Positions 23,693 through 36,400 of a DNA stretch of 64,000 nucleotides are shown in pieces (within the stretch, counting starts at the first letter, position 1; every line of letters starts with the position of its first letter). Both the position numbers and the translations under genes were made by a program. The notes beneath the pieces were generated by a model that had not been told where the DNA came from, made no database searches, and saw only the letters and a list, made by a program, of their open reading frames with translations. This stretch comes from Lottia gigantea (taxonomy: Eukaryota; Mollusca; Gastropoda; Lottiidae), in contig NW_008709379.1 of the NCBI RefSeq assembly GCF_000327385.1, positions 3,177,160-3,241,159 of the forward strand, given 5' to 3'.

Positions 23693-24134
23693 TATTTACC
23701 GGAAGTAAGCAAACCGTCATATTGGGACACCCAAAACAAACATTAGTCGAGTACTAATGTGAGATAATTATTCGACATTTGAAGCAATTTCTACAACATG
23801 TTAGGTACAAACAGTTAGTATTAGATAGCCTTACCCCGGTTTAACATCTTAAGTCTTTGGTAGAAGAAAAAAGAAATCAGTAATAGAAAGTCATAGAAAA
23901 CGAAAGTAGACAATCACTTGACAGGATTCTAGAGAAGACATTTCAGAATTATCACCGATTTTTTTGTGAATTCTTGTGACTGTATACCTATATCACCCAT
24001 AATCCCAAAGAATTAATATTTTAGACATGTTGATTATGCCAAATAATAAGAATACAGAAAGAAACCAACAGACTATCAAAAAATTGTTAATGTTCATCAA
24101 ATATTAAATAAGAAACCTAGAACTTGCTGTTACA

Positions 24135-27100
24135 ATGAGTACCTTTTGTGGTCGTATGAGAGAATATAGTGAGATATCTATTGATAGATTTGATGGAGGA
24201 AATCTTCTTTCATCAGTTTTCTTTTTATCACATTGTCACAGAGGTATGTAGATTTTTCCATTTATTATTTACCTCTACCTTAGCTTACTTACAGGCCACT
24301 AAAAATGAATAACCAAGTCTAAAAATTATTTACAGTGGTGTAAAGATTCAACACCGAATTTTTTTTTTATGTCTTACATGTTTCCTCATATATTCTACAA
24401 AATAATTAAAATCGGTTTATTTTGATTTTCTTTACGAATCCTTCACTTTGACCCATATTTCATGAGCAACCAACTCGGCAACGGCGGCAGAATGCATCAC
24501 CTATTTTTGTGTACAATGTTTGATCTATAAATAAGTCTAGAAAAACACGTTGTATGGATACCGGGTGGTATAATTAACTTTTCTTAGTATTTATCTTTAA
24601 TATCAATTCACAATAACTAGTGACAATTCCTTCAAAGAACCACGATTTAAAAAAAAATAGTGACTGACAAAATAAGATAAGCGTGATTTATTGCTAAAAG
24701 TCACTGAAACAACATAAGAATATGGTCCACTTTGTGTTCCATAGAAATTTTCTGCTGACACGGAATCCGCTAGTTGATCACGTGACTTCATTCGTTTGAC
24801 TACATTCTAGCAGACGACACTTGGAATTCCGATTACGGCTTGGAAATTATAAGGAAATTTGGCCGATAAAAAATGGTGACGTTTGGTAATAAGTGAAATC
24901 CGCCATTTTGTATTTGTCAAAGTATACATTAGTACATTTTACCTAGCTTGAAACTACTGGATTCATTCTACTAGCTGATATTGTAGAGATAATACATGTT
25001 TATCAAAACAAGCAAATGCGGAGGTCACACAAGGTCGCACATGTAAATTATTAATCCTTTTCGAAAATCCACGAAAAATTGGTTTCCACAAAATTAGGTT
25101 ACTTGACTGTAATGGTATTCATCAATCATGCCTCAGAAGTCTTATCTTATCCAGTGAGCTATATACTTGCTAACTGCTATAAATCTGTATAGATAATGCT
25201 TTCATTGTTTCATATCGATTTAAAAGAAGATTAGGCCTACAGATGCACTTTCTTAGCCAAAGTTTTCTCATTGCATACTTTATGGTGTTTTCCCATCTTT
25301 ATATCCAATCAAAAAAGTAGGACGGTACCAATGTTTTCAACCATGATAAACATATAGTAGCCCTAGAACAAAAAATGGAGCTCCAGCTACAAAATATTTG
25401 TAGATGTAGTCATGAAACAGTCTAATAATAACACTTTATATTTAGTGTCTCATCAAATTGAAGGAAAAATTTTACTAGTTAGGTTTGTATTTTTAGATCA
25501 TATGACTGGTTTGAATTATAGATCATTTGCTAAAAGATTACAAGCTGGGTAAGTAGATTCTTTCAAAAACAAACTACCGCTTCTGTGACACAGCCATCTT
25601 GTATTTGTGAAAAAATTCTTAACAGATTCTGGCATAGACAAAGATAGCTGCAGTTTTCAACAATATTTGCTGCGATGCTCTTTGGAAGATCTGTCTGTCT
25701 AGCTTGAGGACTCTGCTGGTCATACCACAGAGGTTACGCATGATGTTATGTTACTATCACAGAACTTCATGAAGTACAGTATCTAATTTAAAGTTTTTCT
25801 TTTTTACAGCAATAATATATATCTGTACATGTCTGATGTTTCTAAAGTATTATTACTGGGAGATAACACCTACAGTTTTCATCATTTAGAGCCATATATT
25901 GTAAGTTGATCTTATAGTTACTGTCTATACTAGTTGTGTTAGGGTTGGTTCAGTTTGTTGGTGATTCAAAGAATATCTTAGCCACAGTCAACATCAGGGA
26001 AACATTAGCATATCAAGAACTTCATTGAACAATAAATTCAACAATTTTTCTGCCAAAGGCAATATTATAAAACCTTCTAATAAAATTAAAGATGAATAAC
26101 CATTGAAAACATTAATACCTTTGGTACCCTTGTAATATTTTCTGCTAGTGACATAAGTTAAAATAGATTGAAGACTGCTTAGCGTGAAACTCTGAGTAAC
26201 AACATGATTCAAATTCTGTTTTTATATTTCTATATCACTCTTCAAATGATGCATTGAGCACAGTGAAAATGTGTTATTATTATAGCTAAACGGTTGATGT
26301 ATTGAGCCCTTTTTTAGCAGTTAAAATATTTGTTTTATAATCTTAATGCTTATTACAGAAAACCTTACAAATTAAACGACCTAGTACTATAACTATACCG
26401 TGTAATACAGTCAGTGGTAAGGTAAATATACAAAGAAATATTCTATTATGATTACTGTGTTTTCACTCATAAGAAATTAATTTACTCAGTCGAGATTTTT
26501 GTACAAAAAAGCATAAAATCACAAGCACTACATGTATTAACAATTATTCAATTTTGGTAACTGATTAATATTATACGATTCTTTGAAACCATGTTTGTCT
26601 ATTTGCATGTAGGTATGTATGTATATACATTCTAAATCATCAGGAATAATATTGTTTAAATCAACTGTTGATCAACAATGACCGAGTAGTCTTAGCTGAC
26701 AGAGTTATTGCCCTTTAATGAATCACAATGTGACAATTGACTTTTTAATTTGATAAAGAATCAGTTTTGATTAGATTCTGATGACATTTAGTAGAGTTAT
26801 TTATATTGATGAGATTTTAGATGAATTCCATTACTGTCATGTCCTCAAGTCATTTGACTTATTTTCAACATAAGTTACTATTGCTTTCTGATAGAGACTT
26901 TAGTCTATATTTGGTTGAAAGTTGACACAGACTTAGAGCCTAGGCAGCTACAGGCCTGATTTTGGGAATTTGCGATTCCGCAAAATGAATAAAGTTTGAT
27001 TTAAAGCAGCTTTTTTAAGTTTAAAATTATTTTTTTAATTTATAGCCTAAACTAGTAAGTGTTACTTTATTACCAGCTGGTCATTGTCCAGGCTCTGTCA

Positions 27101-30100
27101 TGTAAGTTATGTGGTATATTTATTATATAGTATCTACTCAGTATCATATATTTTAATACATGGTACAGTTTTAATCAAATATACTGTTTTTATTATTATG
27201 AAGTTTATAAGTCATTTCCTTGTTAACTTCAAGTTTGATATTGCTCAGAGTGTCACAGATTATTCTTTATGATCAGAATTTTATGAACTATAATAATATT
27301 AAAGATATTAACTATTATGATATTAAAGATATTAATCATAATAGATATTAAAGATATTAATTATAATAGATATTAAAGATATTAATCATAATGATATTAA
27401 AGATATTAATTATAATAGATATTAAAGATATTAATTATAATAGATATTAAGGATATTAATTATAATAGATATTAAAGACATTAATTGTAATAGATATTAA
27501 AGATATTAATTATAATATATATTAAAGATGTTAATCATAATATATATTAAAGATATTAATTATGATAGATATTAAAGATATTGATTATAATAGATATTAA
27601 AGATATTAATTATAATAGATATTAAAGATATTAATCATAATAGATATTAAAGATATTAACTATAATGATATTAAAGATATTAATTATAATAGATATTAAA
27701 GATATTAATTATAATGATATTAAAGATATTAATTATAATAGATATTAAAGATATTAATTATAATAATATTAAAGATATTAACTATAATAATATTAAAGAT
27801 ATTAACTATAATGATATTAAAGATATTAACTATTATGATATTAAAGATATTAATTATAATAGATATTAAAGATATTAACTATAATGATATTAAAGATATT
27901 AATTATAATAGATATTAAAGATATTAACTATAATGATATTAAAGATATTAACTATTATGATATTAAAGATATTAACTATAATAGATATTAAAGATATTAA
28001 TTATAATGATATTAAAGATATTAACTATAATGATATTAGAGATATTAATTATAATAGATATTAAAGATATTAACTATAATGATATTAAAGATATTAATTA
28101 TAATAGATATTAAAGATATTAATTATAATAGATATTAAGGATATTAATTATAATAGATATTAAAGACATTAATTGTAATAGATATTAAATATATTAATTA
28201 TAATATATATTAAAGATGTTAATCATAATATATATTAAAGATATTAATTATGATAGATATTAAAGATATTGATTATAATAGATATTAAAGATATTAATTA
28301 TAATAGATATTAAAGATATTAATCATAATAGATATTAAAGATATTAACTATAATGATATTAAAGATATTAATTATAATAGATATTAAAGATATTAATTAT
28401 AATGATATTAAAGATATTAATTATAATATATATTAAAGATATTAATTATAATAGATATTAAAGATATTAATCATAATAGATATTAAAGATATTAATTATA
28501 AAAGATATTAAAGATATTAACTATAATGATATTAAAGATATTAACTATAATAGATATTAAAGATATTAATTATAATAGATATTAAATATTAAAGATATTA
28601 ATTATAATAGATATTAAAGATATTAATCATAATAGATATTAGAGATATTAATTATAATAGATATTAAAGATATTAGCTATAATGATATTAAAGATATTAA
28701 TCATAATAGATATTAAAGATATTAATCATAATAGATATTAAAGATATTAATCATAATAGATATTAAAGATATTAACTATAATAGATATCTGTTAAAGGTA
28801 TATTACCTCAGAGTACCTGCTGGAATGACAAATATTGAAATTTTTAGTGACCAAAAGTGAGTCTTTGTTTTTTAACCACTTACCCTGTGTCATAACTATA
28901 GGACAGAATCTCTCTAATAAATAAATTTCTCTAATAAATCTATAAAACTAGGAATAATTCATAAAACTAAGTTTAATGGATATATTGTCTTTTATAGAGA
29001 TTTTATTCTTTGGTCATGGCACTTGGTAAGTCTGACTGATGAAAATATACACTAATTGACCAAGTTTGAGACTTTTTGAGAATTTTATGTCCATTCTAAG
29101 AGGTAGTATTCATTTATGTGTTTATCAGAAATTCTAAACAGCTGCTGTAAACTACTTAAAATTATAGCGAACATTAAATTTGTAGACATTGAGGCCTAGT
29201 GGGCTCTAGCCTTATTTATTGTTTGTACCAGTAGCACTTCATTTTGCTTCTATAAACATTATTCTAATTGCTTACTTTACTTAAATGTCTTGTATTTCTG
29301 GATTTTATATTTAAGTCTGGTAATCTGAATCAAGGATGTTTATTGTTTCTTGCAGGTTTTTGTTTGAAGGAAATGAAGGAACAGTATTATATACAGGAGA
29401 TTTCAGATGGGAAAAAGATAAAGCTGCTTCTTTATCTCATCTACACAATGAACTTGGGTAAATAATTCTCATATTCAGAGTGTTTTAAAGATTTGTAAAA
29501 TGCTTTCTAATTAGTTAATGGTTGGTATTGGTGCATAAATCTCTAAAGTCTAATGTAAAAAGTCAGTTGTCTGAGGATCACACAATGCAAACCTTTGAAA
29601 AAACAACAAACAACAAACAAATTGATATTGATATTCCACTTTTAATCTTTTAAACTTGAGGAAAAAATGAAAAACTCTTTTAAATTTGAAAGTATTTCAC
29701 AACAAACTGTATATTATTATTTTTAGGATCAAGCCTATCAAAAGTTTATACATAGATACAACATTCTGTGTTCCAAATGCCTTACATTTTCCCAGTCGGT
29801 ACCAATGTGTTGAAGTTACAGTACAGCTTGTTAAAGAATGGTTATCACACTCCAAAAGTCATTTTGTTTACATAGCTTCACCTATGAATTATGGTCATGA
29901 ACATCTTCAAGTTGAAATATTCAAACATACCAATGAACCTATTCATACCTCTGACTGGAAGTACTCAATATACACACAAATACAAGATTTAGCCATAGCC
30001 TATACTACTGATCCATCAGCTAGAATACATGCTTGTGGTTTAAAGGTTTGTGGATTATTACTATTGTTGTGCTATTCTTTCGTCAACTTTAACAGAAATA

Positions 30101-32760
30101 AGGTTCATTGAGAAAAAAAAGATTTCTTTATTTTAAATTATATTGGAATGTATTGAACTAAATTAAACAAGTTTATGGAAATATATGTATTTAGTATTAG
30201 CTTTGTGAAGGAGGTCTTTGCCTTTAAGTGGTATTTTTTTCTCTTATAAGTCTATTATCAGTAACCTATGGCAACATATTATTTTTTAGAGAAAACTTAA
30301 TTCAAAATCATTCCTGCCATGTGGTCATTTATTTGATACAGAAGATGAAGTATCCAAATTATTAGTTTTACGACCTTCAACGATGTGGTTTACCATGTCA
30401 ACAATCTGCTCAGAAAAACTGAAAGAAGAACCAACAAAATCATCTGACCCACACAGAGTTTGTTACTCTCTCCATTCATCATATAGTGAAATTAAAAACT
30501 TTGTGTCCTATTTAAATCCTGAGGAAGTGTTTCCTAATGTTATACCAGCACAAGAACCAAATGCTATGTTGGTAAGAATTAAAATAACGTAACTTTTCTT
30601 TGCAATTCTGTTTGGACATGTCTGATATCTGATTTATGTGACTTTCCTAGTTTCCTAAGTTCAAAATGTGTAAGAATAATCTCAGCAAAATAAGTATATA
30701 TGGATTTTGCAAAGGACCCTACAGCATATTTCAGCATTTCTTGTCATAAAATTTTCTTCACACATTCATAGACAATAACACAACTGAAAAAGTGTATATA
30801 CACAATATTAATGACCTAAGAAAAGATTTTATATATTTGAAAAGAAAATCTATTGCATCTACAGGTTCAGGCAAGATTAAACTCATTTTTAAAACCAAGA
30901 GATGTTACATTGAGTCAAGAACTACCAAATTATTCCCTTGGTAATTTGAATGTAAAAAGAATAAGATCACTAAGTAAGTTAAATCATGATTGTATGGGTG
31001 TTTGGATGCAGTTGAGAATCAACATTGGGAACAAAAGAAAAACATCTTCTATGAGAAGTTCTTGTCATTAGGTAGATTCAAAATAGAATTCTGATACACA
31101 ATACTGTCACGTGTCACATGATGAAGCATGGTCTGCTCCTCACTCTGAGCACCTGTTGCAACTTAATTCAGCTTCCTTGTTTGAGGGTCCATATAGGTGA
31201 TACTGTTAATTAGGAAATTATAATCTGTGTTTCTATTTATCAGGTTTGAGCAGTAGTGATGATCTTATGTTTGGTAGTCCAGTAAAGAAACCAAAACCAT
31301 TTTATTCAAAATCAGAGGCAACAGTTAAAGACTTAGGAGAAATTTTGATTGGTGATGAACTTAATGAAGGTTTAAAATTCAACAGCAATAAAAAAGATTC
31401 TCATGAACAAAACATTGAGAAAAAACATAATAATGAAGCCATGATATCTCCTGACTCAAACAAGCTAAGTAATAAAGTGACCATGCTGTCAAATGAAAGT
31501 TCATCATCACCAGCTAACAATGGTCCTGGTAGTTGTCCTTTTTCAACACCAACAAAGAACAATGGTCATAGTAATTATCAAAGTTCATCGCCAACAAAGG
31601 ACAATGGTCATAGTAATTATCAAAGTTCATCGTCAACAAAGGACAATGGTCATAGTAATTATCAAAGTTCATCGCCAACAAAGAACAATGGTCATAGTAA
31701 TTATCAAAGTTCATCACCAACTGACAGTAAATGTCATAGTTCATACCAAGGTAGTAATGCTAGTGGTAGTGAAATGGACCTTTTTAACTCTCCAATGGAA
31801 GATTCAATTAGTGAAAGTCCAATTGATGACAAATTAAGCTCCTTGCTTCAAAGAGATGATGAGAAAATCAGATCATGGGAAGAGGAAGATGAAGCTTATA
31901 GACTTTATATCAGCAGTGATGACATTGATACAGATGATGATGATCAAACTGTTTCCAAAACCTTGGATCAGAATATTGTATATGAAAATGGAAACTTAGA
32001 TGATAAAAATGTTGAATTCCAGCATGACAAAAATTCCCAAAAGGGTCATTCTTTTAGTCCAAAGCTTCCAATTGGTGGTACTTTATGTAATGAACCTATT
32101 AGTTTAAAAGATGAAGTGTATGTTAGTAATAAGACTAGACATGATTGTTCTGTTAGTGGTATTGGAGAAAATACTGTTTGTGATGTGACTAAAGGTGTTT
32201 GTTCTGTTGATGGTATTGCAAATCATTTTACTGATTTTTCTGTTGGTGGTGATTCAATTTCTGTTAATAAAGCTTGTGAATCTCAACTGTCATTGTCTCA
32301 ACAAAACTGTTATTCCAATCTTGTGACTGTAAATAAAGAAAATAGAAGGAATAAGACAAAAACATCACCAAGGAAACCTGATGTTATCATTATAGATGAT
32401 AATAGTAACCAATCAAATGAACTTGTTATATTATGTGAAGAAAGTTCTAAATGTCAGCCTGAGAACAAAACAATTCCAATATCATTTAAATCAAAAATTA
32501 CCCCCAACAGCCAATTATCACCGACAAATGATATTAATTCAGACAGTGATGCTACTTTACCCCCAAGCCAAAATATGTTAACTCCCTATTATGAAAGTGG
32601 AAGTGATGTTGAAATTCTTAATGAAGATAAGAAACAAAATGATTTCAATGAACAGATTGTGAGACAGGATAAGTTAGAGCTAATGTTAGATTTAAGTCCA
32701 GATACTAAATCAAACAATGACAATTTTATTGATTTGACTGAAGAATCACAAAATTTCTGA
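24135..32760 (+). CDS. DCLRE1C: Artemis nuclease (DCLRE1C / SNM1C), ten coding exons
   Basis: Artemis opens hairpins and trims ends in V(D)J-type and non-homologous end joining, with DNA-PKcs in vertebrates. Coding exons: 24135-24243, 25497-25548, 25810-25900, 26359-26421, 27046-27101, 29356-29457, 29727-30045, 30290-30571, 30865-30973, 31244-32760. Every intron is GT-AG, phases agree throughout, and the total is 2,700 nt (899 residues). Metallo-beta-lactamase motifs: D17 (SIDRFD), H33-x-H35-x-D37-H38 (SHCHRDHMTG), H118 ([10 protein letters not shown]), D139 (YTGDFR), D168 (IDTTFC). The first motifs keep the residue numbers of the human protein. The beta-CASP part has PSTMWF and H326 (LHSSYSE). 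The structural zinc ligands known from human Artemis are also present: H231, H259, C261 and C275. DDLMFGSP just after the catalytic region recalls human DDYLFDDP. The gene appears intact. Confidence 0.96.
26690..26840. repeat. Single unit of the TTATTGCCCTT mollusc-type repeat
   Basis: AGAGTTATTGCCCTTTAATG followed by CAGTTTTGATTAGATTC and TTTATATTGATGAG matches in order the units at 20580-21040. It lies in Artemis intron 4. Confidence 0.55.
27289..28789. repeat. AT-rich minisatellite in Artemis intron 5
   Basis: A 1.5 kb array of AGATATTAATTATAATAGAT-like units of 22-25 bp, about 90% A+T, lies inside the 27102-29355 intron. A block at 27451 (GGATATTAAT, then GACATTAATTG, then GATGTTAATCATAATATATA) recurs in the same order at 28139, an offset of 688 bp, so part of the array was duplicated as a block of at least 250 bp. 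Confidence 0.95.
29727..30571 (+). CDS. DCLRE1C: Artemis exons 7-8: end of beta-lactamase fold and beta-CASP domain
   Basis: These two exons (29727-30045 and 30290-30571) encode residues 158-358. Exon 7 carries D168 in SLYIDTTFC, and then zinc ligands H231, H259 and C261 (RIHAC). Exon 8 carries the fourth ligand C275 (LPCGH), RPSTMWF, and H326 in [12 protein letters not shown], the beta-CASP histidine. The intron between them is 244 bp with GTTTGT donor and TTTTTTAG acceptor. The tract PNVIPAQ near the end of exon 8 parallels human PNVIPVG. Confidence 0.93.
31244..32760 (+). CDS. DCLRE1C: Artemis exon 10: disordered regulatory tail
   Basis: The last exon encodes residues 395-899, Ser/Asp/Asn-rich and without a predicted fold. 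From residue 496 to 565 lies a five-fold 14-residue repeat ([14 protein letters not shown] type). Six SQ dipeptides in the tail fit DNA-PKcs/ATM-type phosphorylation, known for the human tail. Hydrophobic-acidic motifs that resemble SUMO-interacting motifs are VIIIDD (about 775-780), ELVILCEE (787-794), DVEILNED (849-856) and FIDLTEE (889-895), the last within ten residues of the end. I could not recognise the human ligase IV-binding segment (WEVFF type); [12 protein letters not shown] (605-616) is the only weak candidate. The SUMO role is an inference. Confidence 0.92.
31546..31755 (+). repeat. Coding 42 bp tandem repeat within Artemis exon 10
   Basis: Five units of 42 bp encode [14 protein letters not shown]-type repeats; the last ([14 protein letters not shown]) is diverged. 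The unit is a multiple of three, so the reading frame is kept. Copies 1-4 differ by few bases, which suggests recent expansion and possible length polymorphism. Confidence 0.95.
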
Positions 32761-33420
32761 GAGATTAAAAATCAAATTGTGAAGAAAAAATTCAGTAAAA
32801 TTTTGTTTACGAAGACCACGTTCTAATTATTGGTTTAAACCAAAGAACTGTCCTGCAGCAATATTGCCATGAAAAAAAATAGAACCTTGAATTAAGTTAG
32901 ACATTCTTCATTCTCTACCAATTACCAATGAAATTGTTATTTATTGTCATGTCATGATTTAGCAAAAAAATTTCCATTTGTTTTGTCATTTCAATTCAAA
33001 ATTGTGTTAAATATTGTATATTAATATAATCTTAAAATTTTATCATAATGAATTTTATGATTTTATCTGTATGATTACTACAAATTTTTACCTGAGTAAA
33101 AAAAATATATTTATTATTGTTTCATGACTTTTAATAATATTGGCTCCAATACGACTAATATTTATTCCTAATATTCCGCAATGACCAGTCTATGTTGTTG
33201 TCTAGCCTAACACTAGACTTTCAAACTTCTTACCAATGTTACATCTTGTCAAACTTGATAGTCCATATTAAAAGGTGATATTGTCTAAACCATAAAGTTA
33301 TTGAGTATTTGATGCATATGTTCTTCATGATGTCAGAGTTGCTCAATAACACAGCATTATAATAGATATTTAGTTATAATTAATCTTAAGATTTGTCAAT
33401 AAAACCTTTTAAAATAAACA
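32761..33420 (+). promoter_or_regulatory. Artemis 3' UTR with poly(A) signals
   Basis: AT-rich sequence after the TGA at 32758-32760. Two canonical AATAAA signals lie at 33398-33403 and 33413-33418, the likely cleavage region about 650 bp downstream of the stop. Shorter transcripts are possible, but I saw no closer canonical signal. Confidence 0.45.
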
Positions 33421-36400
33421 TACAGTTCTAGTACAAGTTATTTCCCTTGAAATATAATTTTACTCTTCTATTTGATAATAGATTTATGAATTGATCTTGC
33501 CATCATGGCACACACTTGCTCATTTACGTGACTCAAGACCGTTCTAGACTGAAACATCTGCCTTTATCCTAGACTCTGATAGCTCTTGTTTCAGTTTTCG
33601 GCAGTAGTAGGCCAGAAAAACTAGAAATGGAAATGGAAATATTCGGAAGATGCGGGATTTCTTAGACATGCCAGAATTTTCATCGGATTTCATTTCACAA
33701 TGCACATTGACAGATCTTAATTGTTTCTAACTTCATGATTTTAGAATAGTGTACAATGGGTTTCGTTTATCTGCTTGGATCGTAAGACTATTTTTTTTTT
33801 TATCAAATAAGCTTTTTGACGTAGGCTATGCTATCTATGAATTGGTTTGGTATTGCCGTCCTACCTCTGTTCCCGAAGGAAGGGAATACCTACCAAGAAG
33901 AATCCGAGTAGCCAATTTACAGTTCCCTGCACAAATACATTTTATGGTGTTGATTGTTACATTCTAGTCAGTGTTCAGGTTTTTGGAAACGATATTCATA
34001 GATATTCTCAATTCTTGATGAATTTCTCAGGCGACGAACAGCGCATATCGATCTCACATGTTCATCATCATTGGAGTGACCTCGCGTTCGCCTTTGACTT
34101 ATATACTTCTATGAAAAACAATTTGTAACAACTGCTGTCAAGCTATCGAGTAATATATATGATTCGACAGACATCTACTTCCATCTGTCCTCAACCTAAA
34201 GGCATTAAGATCAGTAATATAATTTTCTTAAATTGCCTTTTTCAACTTTCTGGTTAAGTTACAAGATTCGACCAAACTACTCATCGAGTATCCAGCGGCG
34301 ACGAACTGAATTTGCTTTTGATTTTTGGGTGGTCTTAAACGTCCACTTAATGAAAAGTTCAAGTTTTTCCTTTGCTACTCAAAATCTCACCGTTTTAAAG
34401 ACGGATTCCCTTATTATCCTTTATGAAAATGAATATACTGATACTTATATAAATAGAAAGTAGAGGTGTTCTAATGACTTGGCAAAATACCAGTTTGTTT
34501 CACATGTCCATAATTAATTCATAATTAGCTAAATTAGAAGCGAATTACCAGCAGAATTCCAATGAATGACCGATCAAGAAAGGTCTAAAAGGTTTTTTTT
34601 TGTTTATCAAGACTGTACATACATCATGGACAATGTGATTGGTTAAAACTCTTAAGTATATGCATTAAAAACATAATGATATGATTATAAGAATACATAA
34701 TAATTCATTAGACACGTCAATTAATGAAATAGTTTGCTTAATTGGCCCTAAAAAAATAAGGAAACCCATCTTTAATGTAATATTAACAAAGTATCGTCAT
34801 TATTTGATGGATTAATTGTTTAAACAAAACTGTATTCACTATACTAATTACTACCGGTACTATTGATGTCACGACAAGATTAGCGGTAAAAGTTTCAGGC
34901 AATACCTTTCTCACCTACACTCAAAAGCAATAGCCGAACAGTTTTACTATCCTCAACCACATGTACAGTTTCAAATTGTACTTGATATTTTTTTTTACTT
35001 GGTAATTTTATTTGATGTTTCGTGATTTTGAGTAACTCCTGTCATTTTGCTGTCGTGGCGCTAGCCTCCAGAGACTGGGGGTACAAATAGGATACAGACT
35101 GATTTAATACATTCTAATTCAATGAGATTTCAATTTCGTATCTGTTTTGTTTTATTAATTTGTTTAGACTACATTGTAATCTAATAAGTTTTCTACAAAA
35201 GACCTGTCCAAAAAGTAAGTTTTTTTAAGGGACGGATGCGCTATTCTAGTTTCGAATATATATTTGAAACTATGAATTTTACTTACTCTTTCTTTACATG
35301 CATTATGTCCTTTTTATATCACAGAGTATCTGAAAATGACGTCGTCGTTTTGACAATAAAACGCGGATAATTCTGGACACATATGGATTTTAAGGCTCAA
35401 ATTTCGACGGTGAATTTGCTGATTGACTTGGCTAAAAAAAATTCCCGTTTCTTAGACTAAAGTAGGGTTGGTCAAGAAAATAGCCCACCTGTCCAAATTG
35501 CCAATCAAAGTATGTCCTGTGAAACCCAAATCTTGAGAAAATAAAATAAAGAATTGTTAGATTCAGGATAGAAATGAAGTGGGGACACAAACCATATTTC
35601 TAGGGGAAGCACATCGACTTCAAGATAGGCGTGATTGATTTTCTCCTGATTGTCTCCTGACATATGGCTTCTTTTGATGTCTCAATCCCTCAGTTTCTTA
35701 AAAAAAACGTCAAGCTGGTTCTGATCATGAAGACTAATTCAATTGTCTGATTTGAAAGGAATAAAAATGTAGGTCTATCTTTGTAACTCATAGATTTTAT
35801 TTTTAATGTCAAAGATTTAATTGTCAGTTATAATTTGCTTTTGAACTGCTGGACCGATTGGCATTAAATATAATAATACACTTTGCCCTATTTTCTACGA
35901 GATATTGAACGCAAAAAAATCAGATTTCGGGAAAAGACGGAAGCGGGGGCGTTTCTACACTCGGTCCCATCAACTGATTAACTAATGACGCATTTATCAC
36001 GTCCGTATCCACGTCACGCCTAGCATTGCGCTTATTTTTTGTTCCTTATTTGTTTTACGGGGTTTGACTTATTCTCATAAAATATAACTATTGATAGGAT
36101 GATAATCTTTCATATTCACAAACGTACTTTATTGCTGAATACTAATAGCCTTCTGTTTTTCATTTTATTATCTAAAACTTTGTGATTTGTATTCTCAGTT
36201 CTATCTATTTTTAATGGGAAACAATATATTGGTAGTAAAATACATGTTTATGATATCAATTCACATTTAGTTCAGACAAAGGAAATTCGAGACAAAGTCT
36301 TCAATCATAATATTTCATATGTTTCTCATCATTATTGCACCATCGAATTGAAAGTCATGTCTTAAGTTCTTCACATTGAACGATCATCTCCTTGAAAGCG

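Noticed and set aside
33749-34463. Three overlapping + strand ORFs
   Set aside because: Conflicting frames, no domains, no splice context; downstream of the Artemis poly(A) signals.
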